A DNA stretch of 64,000 nt from Mesorhizobium sp. M4B.F.Ca.ET.203.01.1.1 (GCF_004791025.1 NZ_SRUO01000004.1:491014-555013); one strand, 5' to 3'. Shown: positions 41,870 to 51,059, counted from the stretch's first letter. Notes: generated by a model from the letters alone, not told the origin. Numbers and translations are program-made.

Positions 41870-42789
41870 TCCTCTGCTGCGGCGAAGCCCTGATCGACAT
41901 GCTGCCGCGCACGACGACCGAGGGCGAACCGGCCTTCGCGCCCTATGTCGGCGGCGCGGTTTTCAACACGGCGATCGCGCTCGGGCGGCTCGGCGCGCCG
42001 GCCGGCTTCTTTTCCGGCCTGTCGTCGGACCTGTTCGGCGGCCAGTTCCGCGAAGCGCTCGGCGCAAGCAAGGTCAGTTCCACCTATGCCCACACCTCGC
42101 CAAGGCCGACGACGCTCGCCTTCGTGCGGCTCACCAACGGCCAGGCGACCTACACTTTCTACGACGAGAACACCGCCGGGCGCATGCTCACCATCGAGGA
42201 TCTGCCGAGCCTCGGCGCCGAGATCGAGGCGATGCTGTTCGGCGCCATCAGCCTGATCTCCGAGCCTGCCGGATCGGCCTATGAGGAGTTCATGCGGCGC
42301 GAGCACAACAGCCGCGTCATGATGCTCGACCCCAACATCCGGCCGAACTTCATCCCCGACAAGGCAAAGCACCTGCGGCGCATCCGCGAGATGATGGCGA
42401 TGGCCGACATCGTGAAACTGTCGGACGAGGACCTCAACTGGTTTGACGAAGCCGGCTCGCATGAGGACGTCATCCGCAACTGGCTGGATCGCGGACCGAA
42501 GCTGATCGTCGTCACCCATGGCAGCGAGGGCGCGGTCGGCTACAGCAAGAGCCACAAGGTCACGGTGATGCCGCAGAAGGTGACGGTGGTCGACACGGTC
42601 GGCGCCGGCGACACCTTCAATGCCGGCATCCTCGCCTCGTTGCACGAACAGGGCCTGCTCACCAAGGCAGCGATCGGCGACCTGTCGGAAGACGCGATCC
42701 GCCAGGCGCTGGCGCTCGGCGCCAAGGCGGCGGCGGTGACGGTGTCGCGCGCCGGCGCCAATCCGCCCTGGCGCCACGAAATCGCCTGA
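41866..42789 (+). CDS. frcK: PfkB-family sugar kinase, probable fructokinase
   Basis: The 307-residue kinase has the N-terminal PfkB signature region ending PYVGGAVFNTAIALGRLG and the C-terminal signature DTVGAGDTFNAG, with GAGDT at residues 246-250 and the catalytic base Asp249. It would phosphorylate the sugar brought in by FrcBCA. In S. meliloti the frcK kinase is downstream of frcA; here the kinase is instead in the divergent frcR operon, so the symbol is assigned by role and not by position. It overlaps the mutarotase by four bases. Confidence 0.78.
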   Translation: MILCCGEALIDMLPRTTTEGEPAFAPYVGGAVFNTAIALGRLGAPAGFFSGLSSDLFGGQFREALGASKVSSTYAHTSPRPTTLAFVRLTNGQATYTFYDENTAGRMLTIEDLPSLGAEIEAMLFGAISLISEPAGSAYEEFMRREHNSRVMMLDPNIRPNFIPDKAKHLRRIREMMAMADIVKLSDEDLNWFDEAGSHEDVIRNWLDRGPKLIVVTHGSEGAVGYSKSHKVTVMPQKVTVVDTVGAGDTFNAGILASLHEQGLLTKAAIGDLSEDAIRQALALGAKAAAVTVSRAGANPPWRHEIA

Positions 42790-43095
42790 TCGGCCGTCCA
42801 TCCGGCGGCAAAGCCGTTCAGCCGGCTGATCACTTTATGTTTCCATCGGCTGAAAAAGCGCGAGAAAAGGCACTGATTGCGCCTTGCAAAGGCCGGAATT
42901 CCGGCACCTTGCGGAAAAGCAGGAGTGATCGTCGGTAACAGGCTGCGACATCCGGACCGGTCGCCATGCCCGTGGCCCGGCTTTCTCGGATTGTCCAAGT
43001 CTGGTACCAGCGGCCCGTTAAGTTGTTGTTTCTGTGCGTGTCATGCCCCCGCCGCTTGCCATGGCGACACGCACCAACCCCTTGTTGAGGCAGAC
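42790..43095. other. Gene-free gap between frcK and the DegT gene
   Basis: No convincing coding sequence is seen in these 306 bases. The sequence contains CAGCCGGCTG soon after frcK. Further on, a pair of perfect 9-base arms, GTGCGTGTC at 43034-43042 and GACACGCAC at 43066-43074, lies 22 bases before the DegT start and could fold in the 5' leader of that gene. Nothing else was recognised. Confidence 0.5.
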
Positions 43096-44238
43096 ATGCA
43101 GTTCATCGATCTCGGCGCGCAGCGCGAACGTATCCGCGACCGGCTCAAAGCCGCGATCGACCGCGTTGTCGACGAAGGCCGCTATATCCTCGGGCCTCAG
43201 GTCACCGAATTCGAAAACAAGCTCGCGGCCTATGTCGGCACCAAGCATGTCGTGGCCTGCGCCAACGGCACCGACGCGCTGCTGCTGCCGCTGTTCGCCG
43301 CCGGCATCGGTCCGGGCGATGCGGTCTTCGTGCCGAGCTTCACCTTCGCAGCGACGGCCGAAGTGGTGGCGCTGGCCAAGGCCGAACCGGTGTTCGTCGA
43401 TGTCGATCCCGACACCTACAACATCGACATCGCCAGCCTCGAGGCGGCGATCCAGTTGATCAAGAAGGAAGGCAGGCTGAAGCCGAAGGCGATCATCCCG
43501 GTCGACCTGTTCGGGCTCGCCGCCGACTACGAGGCGATCATGGCGATCGCCAAGCGCGAGGACCTGCTGGTGATCGAGGACGCCGCCCAGTCGATCGGCG
43601 GCTCGGCCGACGGCAAGTTCTGCGGTTCCTTCGGCCATGTCGGCTCGACCAGCTTCTATCCGGCAAAGCCGCTCGGCTGCTACGGCGACGGTGGCGCGAT
43701 GTTCACCAATGACGACGCGATGGCCGACAAGCTGCGCTCCTTCGCCTTCCACGGCAAGGGCGAGACCCAGTACGACAACATCCGCGTCGGCATCAATTCG
43801 CGTCTCGACACGCTGCAGGCGGCGATCCTGATCGAGAAGCTCGCCATCCTCGAGGACGAGATGGTTGCCCGGCAAGCGGTCGCCGACCGCTACGCCTCGG
43901 GTCTCGGCGATATCCTCACGGCCTCGCGCAATCTGGGCCACGGCCGCTCGGCCTGGGCGCAATACGCCATCGAAACGCCGAAGCGCGACGGGCTGAAGGC
44001 GCATCTGACGGAGAAGGGCATCCCTTCCGTCATCTACTACGTGAAGCCGCTGCACGTGCAGCTTGCCTATCGCGACTATCCGCGCACGCCGACCGGCCTC
44101 GCCGTTTCGGAGGAACTGCCGAAGCGGATCCTCTGCCTGCCGATGCACCCCTATCTCAGCGAAACCGACCAGGATCGCATCATCGAGACGATCCGCAACT
44201 ATATCGGCTCGAACTCGGCGCACGTCGCGGCGGCGTAG
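43096..44238 (+). CDS. DegT/DnrJ/EryC1/StrS-family sugar aminotransferase
   Basis: The 380-residue PLP enzyme has the family's opening FIDLGAQRERIRDRL. The cofactor lysine is Lys191 in SFYPAKPLGCYGDGG, and the conserved VIEDAAQSIGG lies just before. Enzymes of this branch transfer an amino group to a nucleotide-linked keto sugar and often serve O-antigen or capsule synthesis, for example WbpE or PseC relatives. No 4,6-dehydratase is adjacent, although a CapD-type protein is encoded 16 kb away. GAGG precedes the ATG by six bases. It stands alone, convergent with the cco cluster. Confidence 0.88.
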   Translation: MQFIDLGAQRERIRDRLKAAIDRVVDEGRYILGPQVTEFENKLAAYVGTKHVVACANGTDALLLPLFAAGIGPGDAVFVPSFTFAATAEVVALAKAEPVFVDVDPDTYNIDIASLEAAIQLIKKEGRLKPKAIIPVDLFGLAADYEAIMAIAKREDLLVIEDAAQSIGGSADGKFCGSFGHVGSTSFYPAKPLGCYGDGGAMFTNDDAMADKLRSFAFHGKGETQYDNIRVGINSRLDTLQAAILIEKLAILEDEMVARQAVADRYASGLGDILTASRNLGHGRSAWAQYAIETPKRDGLKAHLTEKGIPSVIYYVKPLHVQLAYRDYPRTPTGLAVSEELPKRILCLPMHPYLSETDQDRIIETIRNYIGSNSAHVAAA

Positions 44239-44264
44239 GCCCCTCTACTGCCTGTCCAGCTCGA

Positions 44265-44405
44265 CTATTCGTCGTCGAGCAGGATGCGTTCGGCCGCACC
44301 TTGCATGTCGTCGTACTGACCGCTTTTCAGCGACCACAAGAACGCGCCCAACGCCGCCCCGCCAAGCAGGAGGGCCAGCGGAATAAGATAGACGAGACTG
44401 CTCAT
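44265..44405 (-). CDS. ccoS: Cytochrome oxidase cbb3 assembly protein CcoS/FixS
   Basis: The 46-residue protein starts MSSLVYLIPLALLLGGAALGAFLW, a single transmembrane helix, and continues SLKSGQYDDMQG and ERILLDDE. This is the canonical CcoS/FixS pattern. It is needed for heme and copper insertion into CcoN. The ATG overlaps the ccoI stop by four bases. Because it is so short, the real start is fixed by the family and by the ATGA overlap; a longer frame into ccoI is a shadow. Confidence 0.92.
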   Translation of the reverse strand: MSSLVYLIPLALLLGGAALGAFLWSLKSGQYDDMQGAAERILLDDE

Positions 44406-46651
44406 GCGCGCCCCACCACGGGCGGCAGTGGCTTTGGCATCTGGTCGGCAACCCAACCGCTGGCCACGTCGCGGCCGGCGATGCCGCGAAGCCGCAAGGC
44501 GTTCGCGACGACCAGGATCGACGACGCCGACATGGCCAGTGCGGCAAGCAGCGGCGTGACCTGCCCGGCGATCGCAAACGGAATGGCGATGGCGTTGTAG
44601 CCGATCGCGAGGACGAAATTCTGATGCACCAGCCGCGCCGCCTGCCGGGCGATATCGATCGCATCGGGAATGGCCAGCAGGCTCGGCCGGAGAAAGACAA
44701 GGTCGGCGGCATTGCGGCCGATATCGCCTGCGCTGGACGGCGCCATCGACACATGCGCGGCACTCAACGCCGGCGCATCGTTGAGACCATCGCCGACCAT
44801 CATCACCTTGCGGCCCGTGGCGGCAAGCGCGGCGATGCGGGCAACCTTCTCCGCGGGCAGCAGTCGTGCCGACACCTCGCCTATGCCGAGTTGCCCACCG
44901 ACGCGCAAGACCGTCCGCTCCTGGTCGCCCGACATGATGGCCACGGCAAATCCATCGCGCTTCAGAGCCTCGATCGAGCGCGCCGCATCCTGCCGCAGGC
45001 TGTCCTCAAAAATGAATGAAGCGAGCGGATGGCCGTCGCGTGAGAGCATGGTTGCGGCCGTGGCGCCGGATACCGCCCATTCGGCCCGGCCGAGCCGGTA
45101 GAGGTGCCGCCCGATCCGGCACTCGACCCCCAGTCCCGGATGCTCGGCAATTGCGACCGGCATCATTTGCAAACCGTCGTCGAAGGCCGCCAGAGCCCGC
45201 GACACGGGATGATTGGAGCGAGCCGCGATCGCACCGGCGATCGCCAGTGCGGATGGCTCGATCTGCGAGGCATTGGCCAAGCTCAGCCGCCCCGTCGTCA
45301 GCGTTCCCGTCTTGTCGAAGAGAACCGTGTCGATCTCCGCCAGCCGCTCCAGGGCCGAGCCGTCCTTGACCATGATACCGGCCTCGAACAGCCGCCTGGC
45401 CGCCACCGTGTGCACGATCGGCACCGCAAGCCCAAGCGCGCAGGGGCAAGTGATGATCAACACCGCGATGGCGACACTTATGGCGCCATGCCAGTCGCCG
45501 GTCGCGAGCATCCAGCCGAGAAAGGTGAAAAGCGCGGTCAGGTGAACTACCGGCGAATAGAGACGCGCGGCGCGATCGGCGATGCGCCTGTAACGCGAGC
45601 GGCCGCCATCGGCCGCTTCCATCAGCGCCACCATTTCGGCGAGTGAGGAATTGCCGGCATCGGAGGTGGCCGTCAGCGTCAGCGCGCCGTTGAGGTTGAG
45701 CGTCCCGGCGCGCAAGGACGATCCGGGCCCGACCGATTGAGCGGCGCTCTCGCCGCTGACCAGCGAGCAATCGACATCGGACCGGCCGCCGTGGACGATG
45801 CCGTCGACCAGGAGGCGCTCGCCGGGCGCTACCGCCAGCAGCATGCCCTCCTTGATCTGTCCGGCAGGCAGATACTCGCGCGTACCGTCCTCGCGTTCCA
45901 CCGTCGCGCCGCGCGGCGTGAGCCGGATCAGGCTGCGCACGGCGCTGCGCGCCTTCTCGCGCATGACATGGTCGAGGCTGCGGCCGATGAGCAGGAAGAA
46001 CAAAAGCGACACCGCCGCATCGAAATAGGCATAGGCGCCGCCGGCGGCGGTGTCGTAAAGGCTGAGCGCGAACGCCAGGATGACGCCAACGGAGATCGGC
46101 ACCTCCATACTGGTCCTTCCCTGCCGCAGGGCCGACCACGCCGCCGCGAAAAACACGCGTCCGGAATAGATCAGCGCCGGAAAGGCCAGCACCGCTGAAA
46201 TCCAGTGAAAGGCCTGGCGGGTCTGTGGCTCCGCGCCCGACCAGATCGATACCGACAACAGCATGATGTTCATCGAGGCAAAGCCGGCGACGGCGGTTGC
46301 CCGCAGCAGCCGCGAAAGCTCGGGGTCGACGGCCGCGTCCTCGTTGTCGAACAGATGCGCCGCGTAGCCTGTCGTCATCACCGTCTCGAAAATGGGGGGC
46401 GGCATCTCGCCCCGCCATTTCACCGACAGCCGCCTGGCGGACAGGTTGACGCGCGCCTGCTCTACACCCGGGACGCGGCGGAACGCCCCCTCGATCGCGG
46501 CGATGCAGCCAGCGCAGTGGACGCCGGGCACCGACAGATCGGTCTGGCGCAGGCCATCCGCAAGGTCGTGGCTGGCGAGCAGGATTTCATCGCGCGACGG
46601 AGGGCCGCCGAGTTCGGCCGCGGCTTCCGCTCCGGGCGCGCAGCAACTCAT
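44402..46651 (-). CDS. ccoI: Copper-exporting P-type ATPase CcoI/FixI
   Basis: The 749-residue P1B-type ATPase supplies copper for cbb3 oxidase assembly. It has an N-terminal metal-binding domain with VHCAGCIAAIEG near residue 45, and a cysteine-rich start MSCCAPG. The membrane ion site is CPC in ITCPCALGLAVP, the phosphorylation motif is DKTGTLTTG, and the hinge MVGDGLNDAPAL follows. A histidine in ARSNHPVSRAL fits the HP motif. It overlaps ccoS and the DUF2189 gene by four bases on each side. The ATG was chosen by the MSCC start and the ATGA overlap. Confidence 0.93.
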   Translation of the reverse strand: MSCCAPGAEAAAELGGPPSRDEILLASHDLADGLRQTDLSVPGVHCAGCIAAIEGAFRRVPGVEQARVNLSARRLSVKWRGEMPPPIFETVMTTGYAAHLFDNEDAAVDPELSRLLRATAVAGFASMNIMLLSVSIWSGAEPQTRQAFHWISAVLAFPALIYSGRVFFAAAWSALRQGRTSMEVPISVGVILAFALSLYDTAAGGAYAYFDAAVSLLFFLLIGRSLDHVMREKARSAVRSLIRLTPRGATVEREDGTREYLPAGQIKEGMLLAVAPGERLLVDGIVHGGRSDVDCSLVSGESAAQSVGPGSSLRAGTLNLNGALTLTATSDAGNSSLAEMVALMEAADGGRSRYRRIADRAARLYSPVVHLTALFTFLGWMLATGDWHGAISVAIAVLIITCPCALGLAVPIVHTVAARRLFEAGIMVKDGSALERLAEIDTVLFDKTGTLTTGRLSLANASQIEPSALAIAGAIAARSNHPVSRALAAFDDGLQMMPVAIAEHPGLGVECRIGRHLYRLGRAEWAVSGATAATMLSRDGHPLASFIFEDSLRQDAARSIEALKRDGFAVAIMSGDQERTVLRVGGQLGIGEVSARLLPAEKVARIAALAATGRKVMMVGDGLNDAPALSAAHVSMAPSSAGDIGRNAADLVFLRPSLLAIPDAIDIARQAARLVHQNFVLAIGYNAIAIPFAIAGQVTPLLAALAMSASSILVVANALRLRGIAGRDVASGWVADQMPKPLPPVVGRA

Positions 46652-47424
46652 CTCATTGCCTTGTAGGCGTGCCACGTACCGTGACCGAGCACGGGAAAAA
46701 CGACAACCAGGCCAAGCAGGCCGGTGGCGACGCTCAACAGGAAAAGCGCAAGCACGATCGAGCCCCAGGCGATCATCACGGGTATGTTGTTCCAGACCAG
46801 CGAAATGCTGGTGCCCATGGCCGTGAAGGCATCCGTCTCCTCGTCGAAAAGCATCGGCACGGAGAAGGTGCTGATGGCAAAGGCGAAAGCGGCGAAGACG
46901 CCGCCGGCCACGGATCCAACCAGGAGCATCGCCCATCCAGTAGGTGTCGTGAACAACATCGACGTGATGTGATCGAGACCCGGGAACGGCAGCAGGCCGA
47001 AGAACAGCGCGTAGATCAAGACCGCAGCCCGCATCCACACCAGCATAAGCAGGCATAGGATCGCCCCGGTGAACCAGACCTGCGCGCCGGATTTCGGCCG
47101 CACGAAGGTCATGCGCGAAAGCGAGACTGGCTGCCCTGCCGCGATCGCCCAGCTCTTTTCATAGAGGCCGATGGCGATCAGCGGCCCGACGACCATGAAG
47201 CCGGCGAGCGCGGGAAACAGGATATAGTCCAGGCCAAGCGCGAACAGTGTCCAGACGATCGCCAGCGAAACCATGAAAACCGCCGCGCCATAGACGAGGC
47301 TCGGGCCGGGGCTGACCATGAAATCCCGCCAGCCGGCTTTGAGCCAACCGACAGCGGTGCCGGCCGGCAGGTTGCGTCGGTTGCGCTCGATGTAGGGCCG
47401 CGAGGCGTCTGGGGCTTCGGTCAT
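46648..47424 (-). CDS. DUF2189-type multi-pass membrane protein
   Basis: The 258-residue protein has a hydrophilic N-terminus and about six transmembrane helices, including ILFPALAGFMVVGPLIAIGLYE, a segment typical of DUF2189 (COG5473) proteins. Further landmarks are SIVLALFLLSVATGLLGLVVVFPVLGHGTWHAYKAM at its end. The function of the family is not known. Here it lies inside a cytochrome cbb3 oxidase operon, in the position where fixG/fixH would be expected, and overlaps ccoI by four bases. A role in oxidase assembly is an inference from position only. Confidence 0.78.
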   Translation of the reverse strand: MTEAPDASRPYIERNRRNLPAGTAVGWLKAGWRDFMVSPGPSLVYGAAVFMVSLAIVWTLFALGLDYILFPALAGFMVVGPLIAIGLYEKSWAIAAGQPVSLSRMTFVRPKSGAQVWFTGAILCLLMLVWMRAAVLIYALFFGLLPFPGLDHITSMLFTTPTGWAMLLVGSVAGGVFAAFAFAISTFSVPMLFDEETDAFTAMGTSISLVWNNIPVMIAWGSIVLALFLLSVATGLLGLVVVFPVLGHGTWHAYKAMR

Positions 47425-47435
47425 GGTCTTCTCTC

Positions 47436-47648
47436 TCAACACGCCGGCCTGGCCGGACGAAGGAGGGACGCCGTGTCTAAGGCGGGATCGAGCACGCATT
47501 CCGGCTGCGATTGGACGGCGACGTAGACAAGATGAACATTGGCGCCGATGAAGACGGCCAACAGCACCGCCACGACTGCAAACCACTTGAGCCGGGTGTT
47601 TGCCCGCCTTCGCGCCGATAGACCGGCAATCATGGCCGCCGTTCTCAT
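47436..47648 (-). CDS. Small single-helix membrane protein in the cco operon
   Basis: The 70-residue protein has a basic N-terminus (SARRRANTRLKW) followed by one transmembrane helix, FAVVAVLLAVFIGANVHLVYVAV, and a short tail with two cysteines. The helix wording ANxxLVYxAV resembles the first helix of FixH/CcoH, but the extracytoplasmic domain of FixH is absent. It could be a minimal FixH-like assembly factor or an unrelated small protein. The ATG overlaps the ccoP stop by four bases, so translation is coupled to the oxidase. Confidence 0.62.
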   Translation of the reverse strand: MRTAAMIAGLSARRRANTRLKWFAVVAVLLAVFIGANVHLVYVAVQSQPECVLDPALDTASLLRPARPAC

Positions 47649-48514
47649 TTGGCCTGCCCAAGCTGGCCGACATAGAGCGCGAGCAGCTTGATCTCCGCCG
47701 GCGTCAGCCGCGCGTTCCAGTTCGGCATGTGCCCCTGGCGGCCGGAATAGACCGTCGAATACACATCCTGGAGCGTGCCGCCGTAGATCCAATGGCTGTC
47801 GGTGAGGTCGGGCGCACCCTGCTCATGCATGCCCTTGGCGTCCTTGCCATGACACGCCACGCAGTTGCCGGCGAAAACCTCTCGGCCGGCCTCGATGCTT
47901 TCGGCCGACCCTGCGTCCGGCATCGACAGGGAGCGGACATAGGCGACGACGTCGGTGATCTTCTGACGATCGAGTATGCCGTCGCGGCCGAATGCCAGCA
48001 TCTGCGAAACGCGGGTATCGTCATTGGTCGAATTGATGCCGATGCCGATCGTCTCGGCGATCTTCTCGGGTTCCCCGCCCCAAAGCCAAGACTTCGCCGT
48101 CAGATCCGGGAAGCCGGGCCCCCCAGTTGCCTTGATGCCGTGGCAAGCCGCGCAATTGTCCGAAAACAGCACGTGGCCGGCCTTCGTCACGTCCTGCATC
48201 AGCACCGGATCGGATTTGATCGCGGCGAAATCCAAGGCCTGGATCTTGTCCAGCCAAGCGGCGCGCTGAGCCTTCGCGGTTGCCACCTCCTGATCGACGA
48301 TGCGACGCTGGTCGTTGCCGAGCAGGCCCTTCGTATAGGTCGAACCAAGCGGCCAGGCAGGCATCAGCAGCCAGTAGCCAAGGCAGAACAGCGCTCCGAT
48401 GGCGAGAAAGAACAGCACCACCTTGGGAACCGGCGTGTTCAGTTCCTCAATGCCGTTCCATTCATGACCGGTCGTGGTGCGGCCGGTGACAGGGTCGCGT
48501 CGTCCTACATCCAC
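47645..48514 (-). CDS. ccoP: Cytochrome cbb3 oxidase subunit CcoP
   Basis: The 289-residue diheme cytochrome c subunit passes electrons to the oxidase core. An N-terminal membrane helix (VVLFFLAIGALFCLGYWLL) anchors it. Two c-type heme sites are visible: CAACH near residue 121 and CVACH near residue 219, with downstream methionine ligands such as the one in GHMPNW. The start is a GTG that overlaps the end of ccoQ by ten bases, with AAGGA upstream. The order N-O-Q-P is standard for fix/cco operons. Confidence 0.93.
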   Translation of the reverse strand: MDVGRRDPVTGRTTTGHEWNGIEELNTPVPKVVLFFLAIGALFCLGYWLLMPAWPLGSTYTKGLLGNDQRRIVDQEVATAKAQRAAWLDKIQALDFAAIKSDPVLMQDVTKAGHVLFSDNCAACHGIKATGGPGFPDLTAKSWLWGGEPEKIAETIGIGINSTNDDTRVSQMLAFGRDGILDRQKITDVVAYVRSLSMPDAGSAESIEAGREVFAGNCVACHGKDAKGMHEQGAPDLTDSHWIYGGTLQDVYSTVYSGRQGHMPNWNARLTPAEIKLLALYVGQLGQAK

Positions 48515-48672
48515 GGCTTGTCGTCCTTGTCCAGAATGCTGCTTTTGGCGCGATCGAACCCGGCTCGATTGGACGGCCAGTAGGCATAAATCACCACCCC
48601 GGCGGACAGAGCGAGGAGATAGAAAAGGCCCCAGCTTTTGGAGATTGCGACCACCGCGTCATGCATGCTCAT
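48505..48672 (-). CDS. ccoQ: Cytochrome cbb3 oxidase subunit CcoQ
   Basis: This 55-residue protein is the small CcoQ/FixQ subunit. It begins MSMHDAVVAISKSWG and has one membrane helix, LFYLLALSAGVVIYAYW, followed by the conserved tail that begins PSNRAGFDRAKSSIL. It stabilises the complex. The ATG overlaps the ccoO stop by four bases, and the tail overlaps the ccoP start. The gene is easily missed because of its size. Confidence 0.9.
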   Translation of the reverse strand: MSMHDAVVAISKSWGLFYLLALSAGVVIYAYWPSNRAGFDRAKSSILDKDDKPWM

Positions 48673-49403
48673 TCCCCCAGCGCCGTCTGGTCGGTCTTCC
48701 TGGCTGCATCGGTCAATCCGCCGAGGATCTGCAGATACGCGACTAGCGCGTCCATCTCCGTCAACTCGCCGGGATTGCCGTCGAAAGCCCTTACATGGGT
48801 CGCCTTGCCGTAACGCTCGGTGACGCCACGCGCCTTGTCACCATCCGGCGCGGACTGGCCATAGGCATCGATCGGCGCGTTGGCGACCATCTCGTCCGTG
48901 TAGGGCACGCCGACGGTCCGCAAGGCGGCCAGGTGCCTGCCGAGATCGTCAGTCCTCAAAGGCGTGCGCAGCAACCAGCGATAGGCCGGCATTATCGATT
49001 GCGGAACGACATCGCGTGGATTGTTGAGATGCGCCACCTGCCATGCATCCGAGTATTTCTCGCCGATGCGGGCTAGATCGGGCCCGGTGCGCTTCGACCC
49101 CCAGAGCATCGGGTGATCATATTTGGATTCGACCGCCAGCGAGTAAGGTCCGTAACGCTCGACCTCGTCGCGCAGCGACCGAATCATCTGGGAATGACAG
49201 GCGTAGCAGCCTTCACGCATGTAGATGTTGCGCCCGGCGACCTCGAGTGGCGTGTAGACGCGCATGTCGGGCGCCGCCTCGACCGTGGAGCCGATGGTGA
49301 AAAGCGGCGCGATTTCGACCAGGCCGCCGATCGAGGCGACGGCGATGATGGCCAGCATGAAGCGGATGGCGCTGCGTTCGAGTTTGCGATGGAGGTCAGC
49401 CAC
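48669..49403 (-). CDS. ccoO: Cytochrome cbb3 oxidase subunit CcoO
   Basis: The 244-residue membrane-anchored monoheme cytochrome c receives electrons from CcoP. An N-terminal helix (RFMLAIIAVASIGGLVEIAPLF) is followed by the heme site CYACHSQM near residue 66 and the segment RTGPDLARIGEKYSD. The methionine ligand is likely in SIMPAYRW. The gene starts four bases before the ccoN stop region ends and overlaps ccoQ by four bases. All features match FixO. Confidence 0.93.
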   Translation of the reverse strand: MADLHRKLERSAIRFMLAIIAVASIGGLVEIAPLFTIGSTVEAAPDMRVYTPLEVAGRNIYMREGCYACHSQMIRSLRDEVERYGPYSLAVESKYDHPMLWGSKRTGPDLARIGEKYSDAWQVAHLNNPRDVVPQSIMPAYRWLLRTPLRTDDLGRHLAALRTVGVPYTDEMVANAPIDAYGQSAPDGDKARGVTERYGKATHVRAFDGNPGELTEMDALVAYLQILGGLTDAARKTDQTALGE

Positions 49404-49406
49404 AGG

Positions 49407-51059
49407 TCATTCTCCAGGCAGTGCGGCAGGCCTGCCGAGCGGCAGGTCGACCTCGCCACCGGCCTCGACGCCACGCTCGAGGCGCGCCTGCCGGATGGTC
49501 ATCAGCACATTGTAGGTTCCGACGATCGCGCCGAGCAGAAACAGCAGCCCGCCGAAGGTGCGCGCGATATAATAGGGATGCATCGCCTCGACCGTGTCGA
49601 GGAAGGAATAGGCGAGCGTTCCGTTCTCATTGTAGGTGCGCCACATCAGGCCCTGGATAATGCCCGAGTTCCACATCGAGAAGACGTAGACAATGGTGCC
49701 CGAGAGCGCGAGCCAGAAGTGCACCTCGACGAGTTTCGGCGAATAGATCGCCGGGCGCTTCCACATCCACGGGACCAAAGCGTAGATCGAGCCGAACGTG
49801 ATCATCGCCACCCAACCCAGCGCGCCGCCGTGGACATGGCCGATTGTCCAGTCGGTGTAGTGGGAGACCGAGTTGACGGCGCGAATCGCCATGAACGACC
49901 CTTCGAAGGTCGACAGGCCGTAGAAGACCGCCGCGACCATCATGAAGCGCAGCGTCGCGTCGTCGCGCACCTTGTGCCAGGCGCCGTTGAGCGTCGCCAG
50001 GGCGTTGCCGGCCGAGGCCCAGGACGGCACCAGCAAAACCAGCGAAAATGTCATGCCGAGTGTCTGCACCCATTGCGGCAGCGCCGTGTAGTGCAGGTGG
50101 TGCGACCCTGCCCACATATACATGAAGGTAATGCCCCAGAAGCTGATCAGCGAAAGCGGATAGGAGAAGATTGGCCGCCCGGCGCGCTTCGGCAGGTAGT
50201 AGTACATCATGCCGAGGAAGCCCGAGGTGAGGAAGAAGGCGACGGCGTTGTGGCCGTACCACCATTGCGTCATCGCATCCTGCACGCCGGAGAAGGCCGA
50301 GTAGCTCTTGGCGCTGCCGAAGGAGATCGGCACAGCCAGGTTGTTGACGATATGCAGGATCGCCACGACCAGGATGAAGGCCATGTAGTACCAGTTCGCC
50401 ACATAGATGTGCGGTTCCTTGCGGCGGGCCAGGGTGCGGACAAAGATCAGGAAATAGACAATCCAGACAATCACCAGCCAGAGGTCGGCATACCATTCCG
50501 GTTCCGCATATTCCTTGGATTGGGTGATGCCCAGGAGATAGCCGCTGGCTGCAACGATGCAGAAGAGATTGTAGCCGATCAGCACGAACCAGGGGCTCAA
50601 CTGGTCGGGCAGCCGGGCGCGCGACGTTCTCTGCAGGACGTGGAAGGAGGTGGCGATCAGGGCATTTCCACCGAAGCCGAAGATGACGCCGCTGGTGTGG
50701 ACCGGCCGCAACCTGCCGAAGCTCGCCCAGGCGGCGTCGAAGGTCAGCTCCGGCCAGGCCAAAAGCGCCGCAACCCAAACGCCAACGAACATGGCGATGA
50801 CAGCCCAGAACATGGTGAGGACAATGCCCACCTTGGTCGGATCGTCATAGTAGTGCTCGAGCAGGGACCGGTCCGGCGGCGGCGCATCCCATCTGGCGAT
50901 GATGAAGCCGCTCAACGCCAGCGCGAGAAGGAGCACGGTGAAGCCCTGGACGCCAAAAGGCTCGCCACGACCCGCGGCGGCCATGGCAAGCCCGATCGCC
51001 GCCACGACGAGGCAGATGATAAGCCCAATCTGCCGTTCGGTGACAGTAAGCTTGGTCAT
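49407..51059 (-). CDS. ccoN: Cytochrome cbb3 oxidase catalytic subunit CcoN
   Basis: The 550-residue subunit reduces oxygen at very low concentrations. It has about 12-14 membrane helices. Heme and copper ligands are visible in RPVHTSGVIFGFGGNAL, in WWYGHNAVAFFLT, in AGSHHLHYTALP and in DWTIGHVHGGALGWV, as expected of the cbb3 class. The start is MTKLTVTERQ, eight codons inside the longest frame. It leads the ccoNOQP operon and is divergent from an FNR-type regulator with a FixK/FNR site between. Rhizobia use this oxidase in micro-oxic and nodule conditions. Confidence 0.94.
   Translation of the reverse strand: MTKLTVTERQIGLIICLVVAAIGLAMAAAGRGEPFGVQGFTVLLLALALSGFIIARWDAPPPDRSLLEHYYDDPTKVGIVLTMFWAVIAMFVGVWVAALLAWPELTFDAAWASFGRLRPVHTSGVIFGFGGNALIATSFHVLQRTSRARLPDQLSPWFVLIGYNLFCIVAASGYLLGITQSKEYAEPEWYADLWLVIVWIVYFLIFVRTLARRKEPHIYVANWYYMAFILVVAILHIVNNLAVPISFGSAKSYSAFSGVQDAMTQWWYGHNAVAFFLTSGFLGMMYYYLPKRAGRPIFSYPLSLISFWGITFMYMWAGSHHLHYTALPQWVQTLGMTFSLVLLVPSWASAGNALATLNGAWHKVRDDATLRFMMVAAVFYGLSTFEGSFMAIRAVNSVSHYTDWTIGHVHGGALGWVAMITFGSIYALVPWMWKRPAIYSPKLVEVHFWLALSGTIVYVFSMWNSGIIQGLMWRTYNENGTLAYSFLDTVEAMHPYYIARTFGGLLFLLGAIVGTYNVLMTIRQARLERGVEAGGEVDLPLGRPAALPGE

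Noticed and set aside
46652..47056. Extension of the CcoI frame upstream through the DUF2189 gene
   Set aside because: The ATG at 46651 gives the typical start with metal-binding cysteines and the ATGA overlap; the extension is antisense-like in composition.
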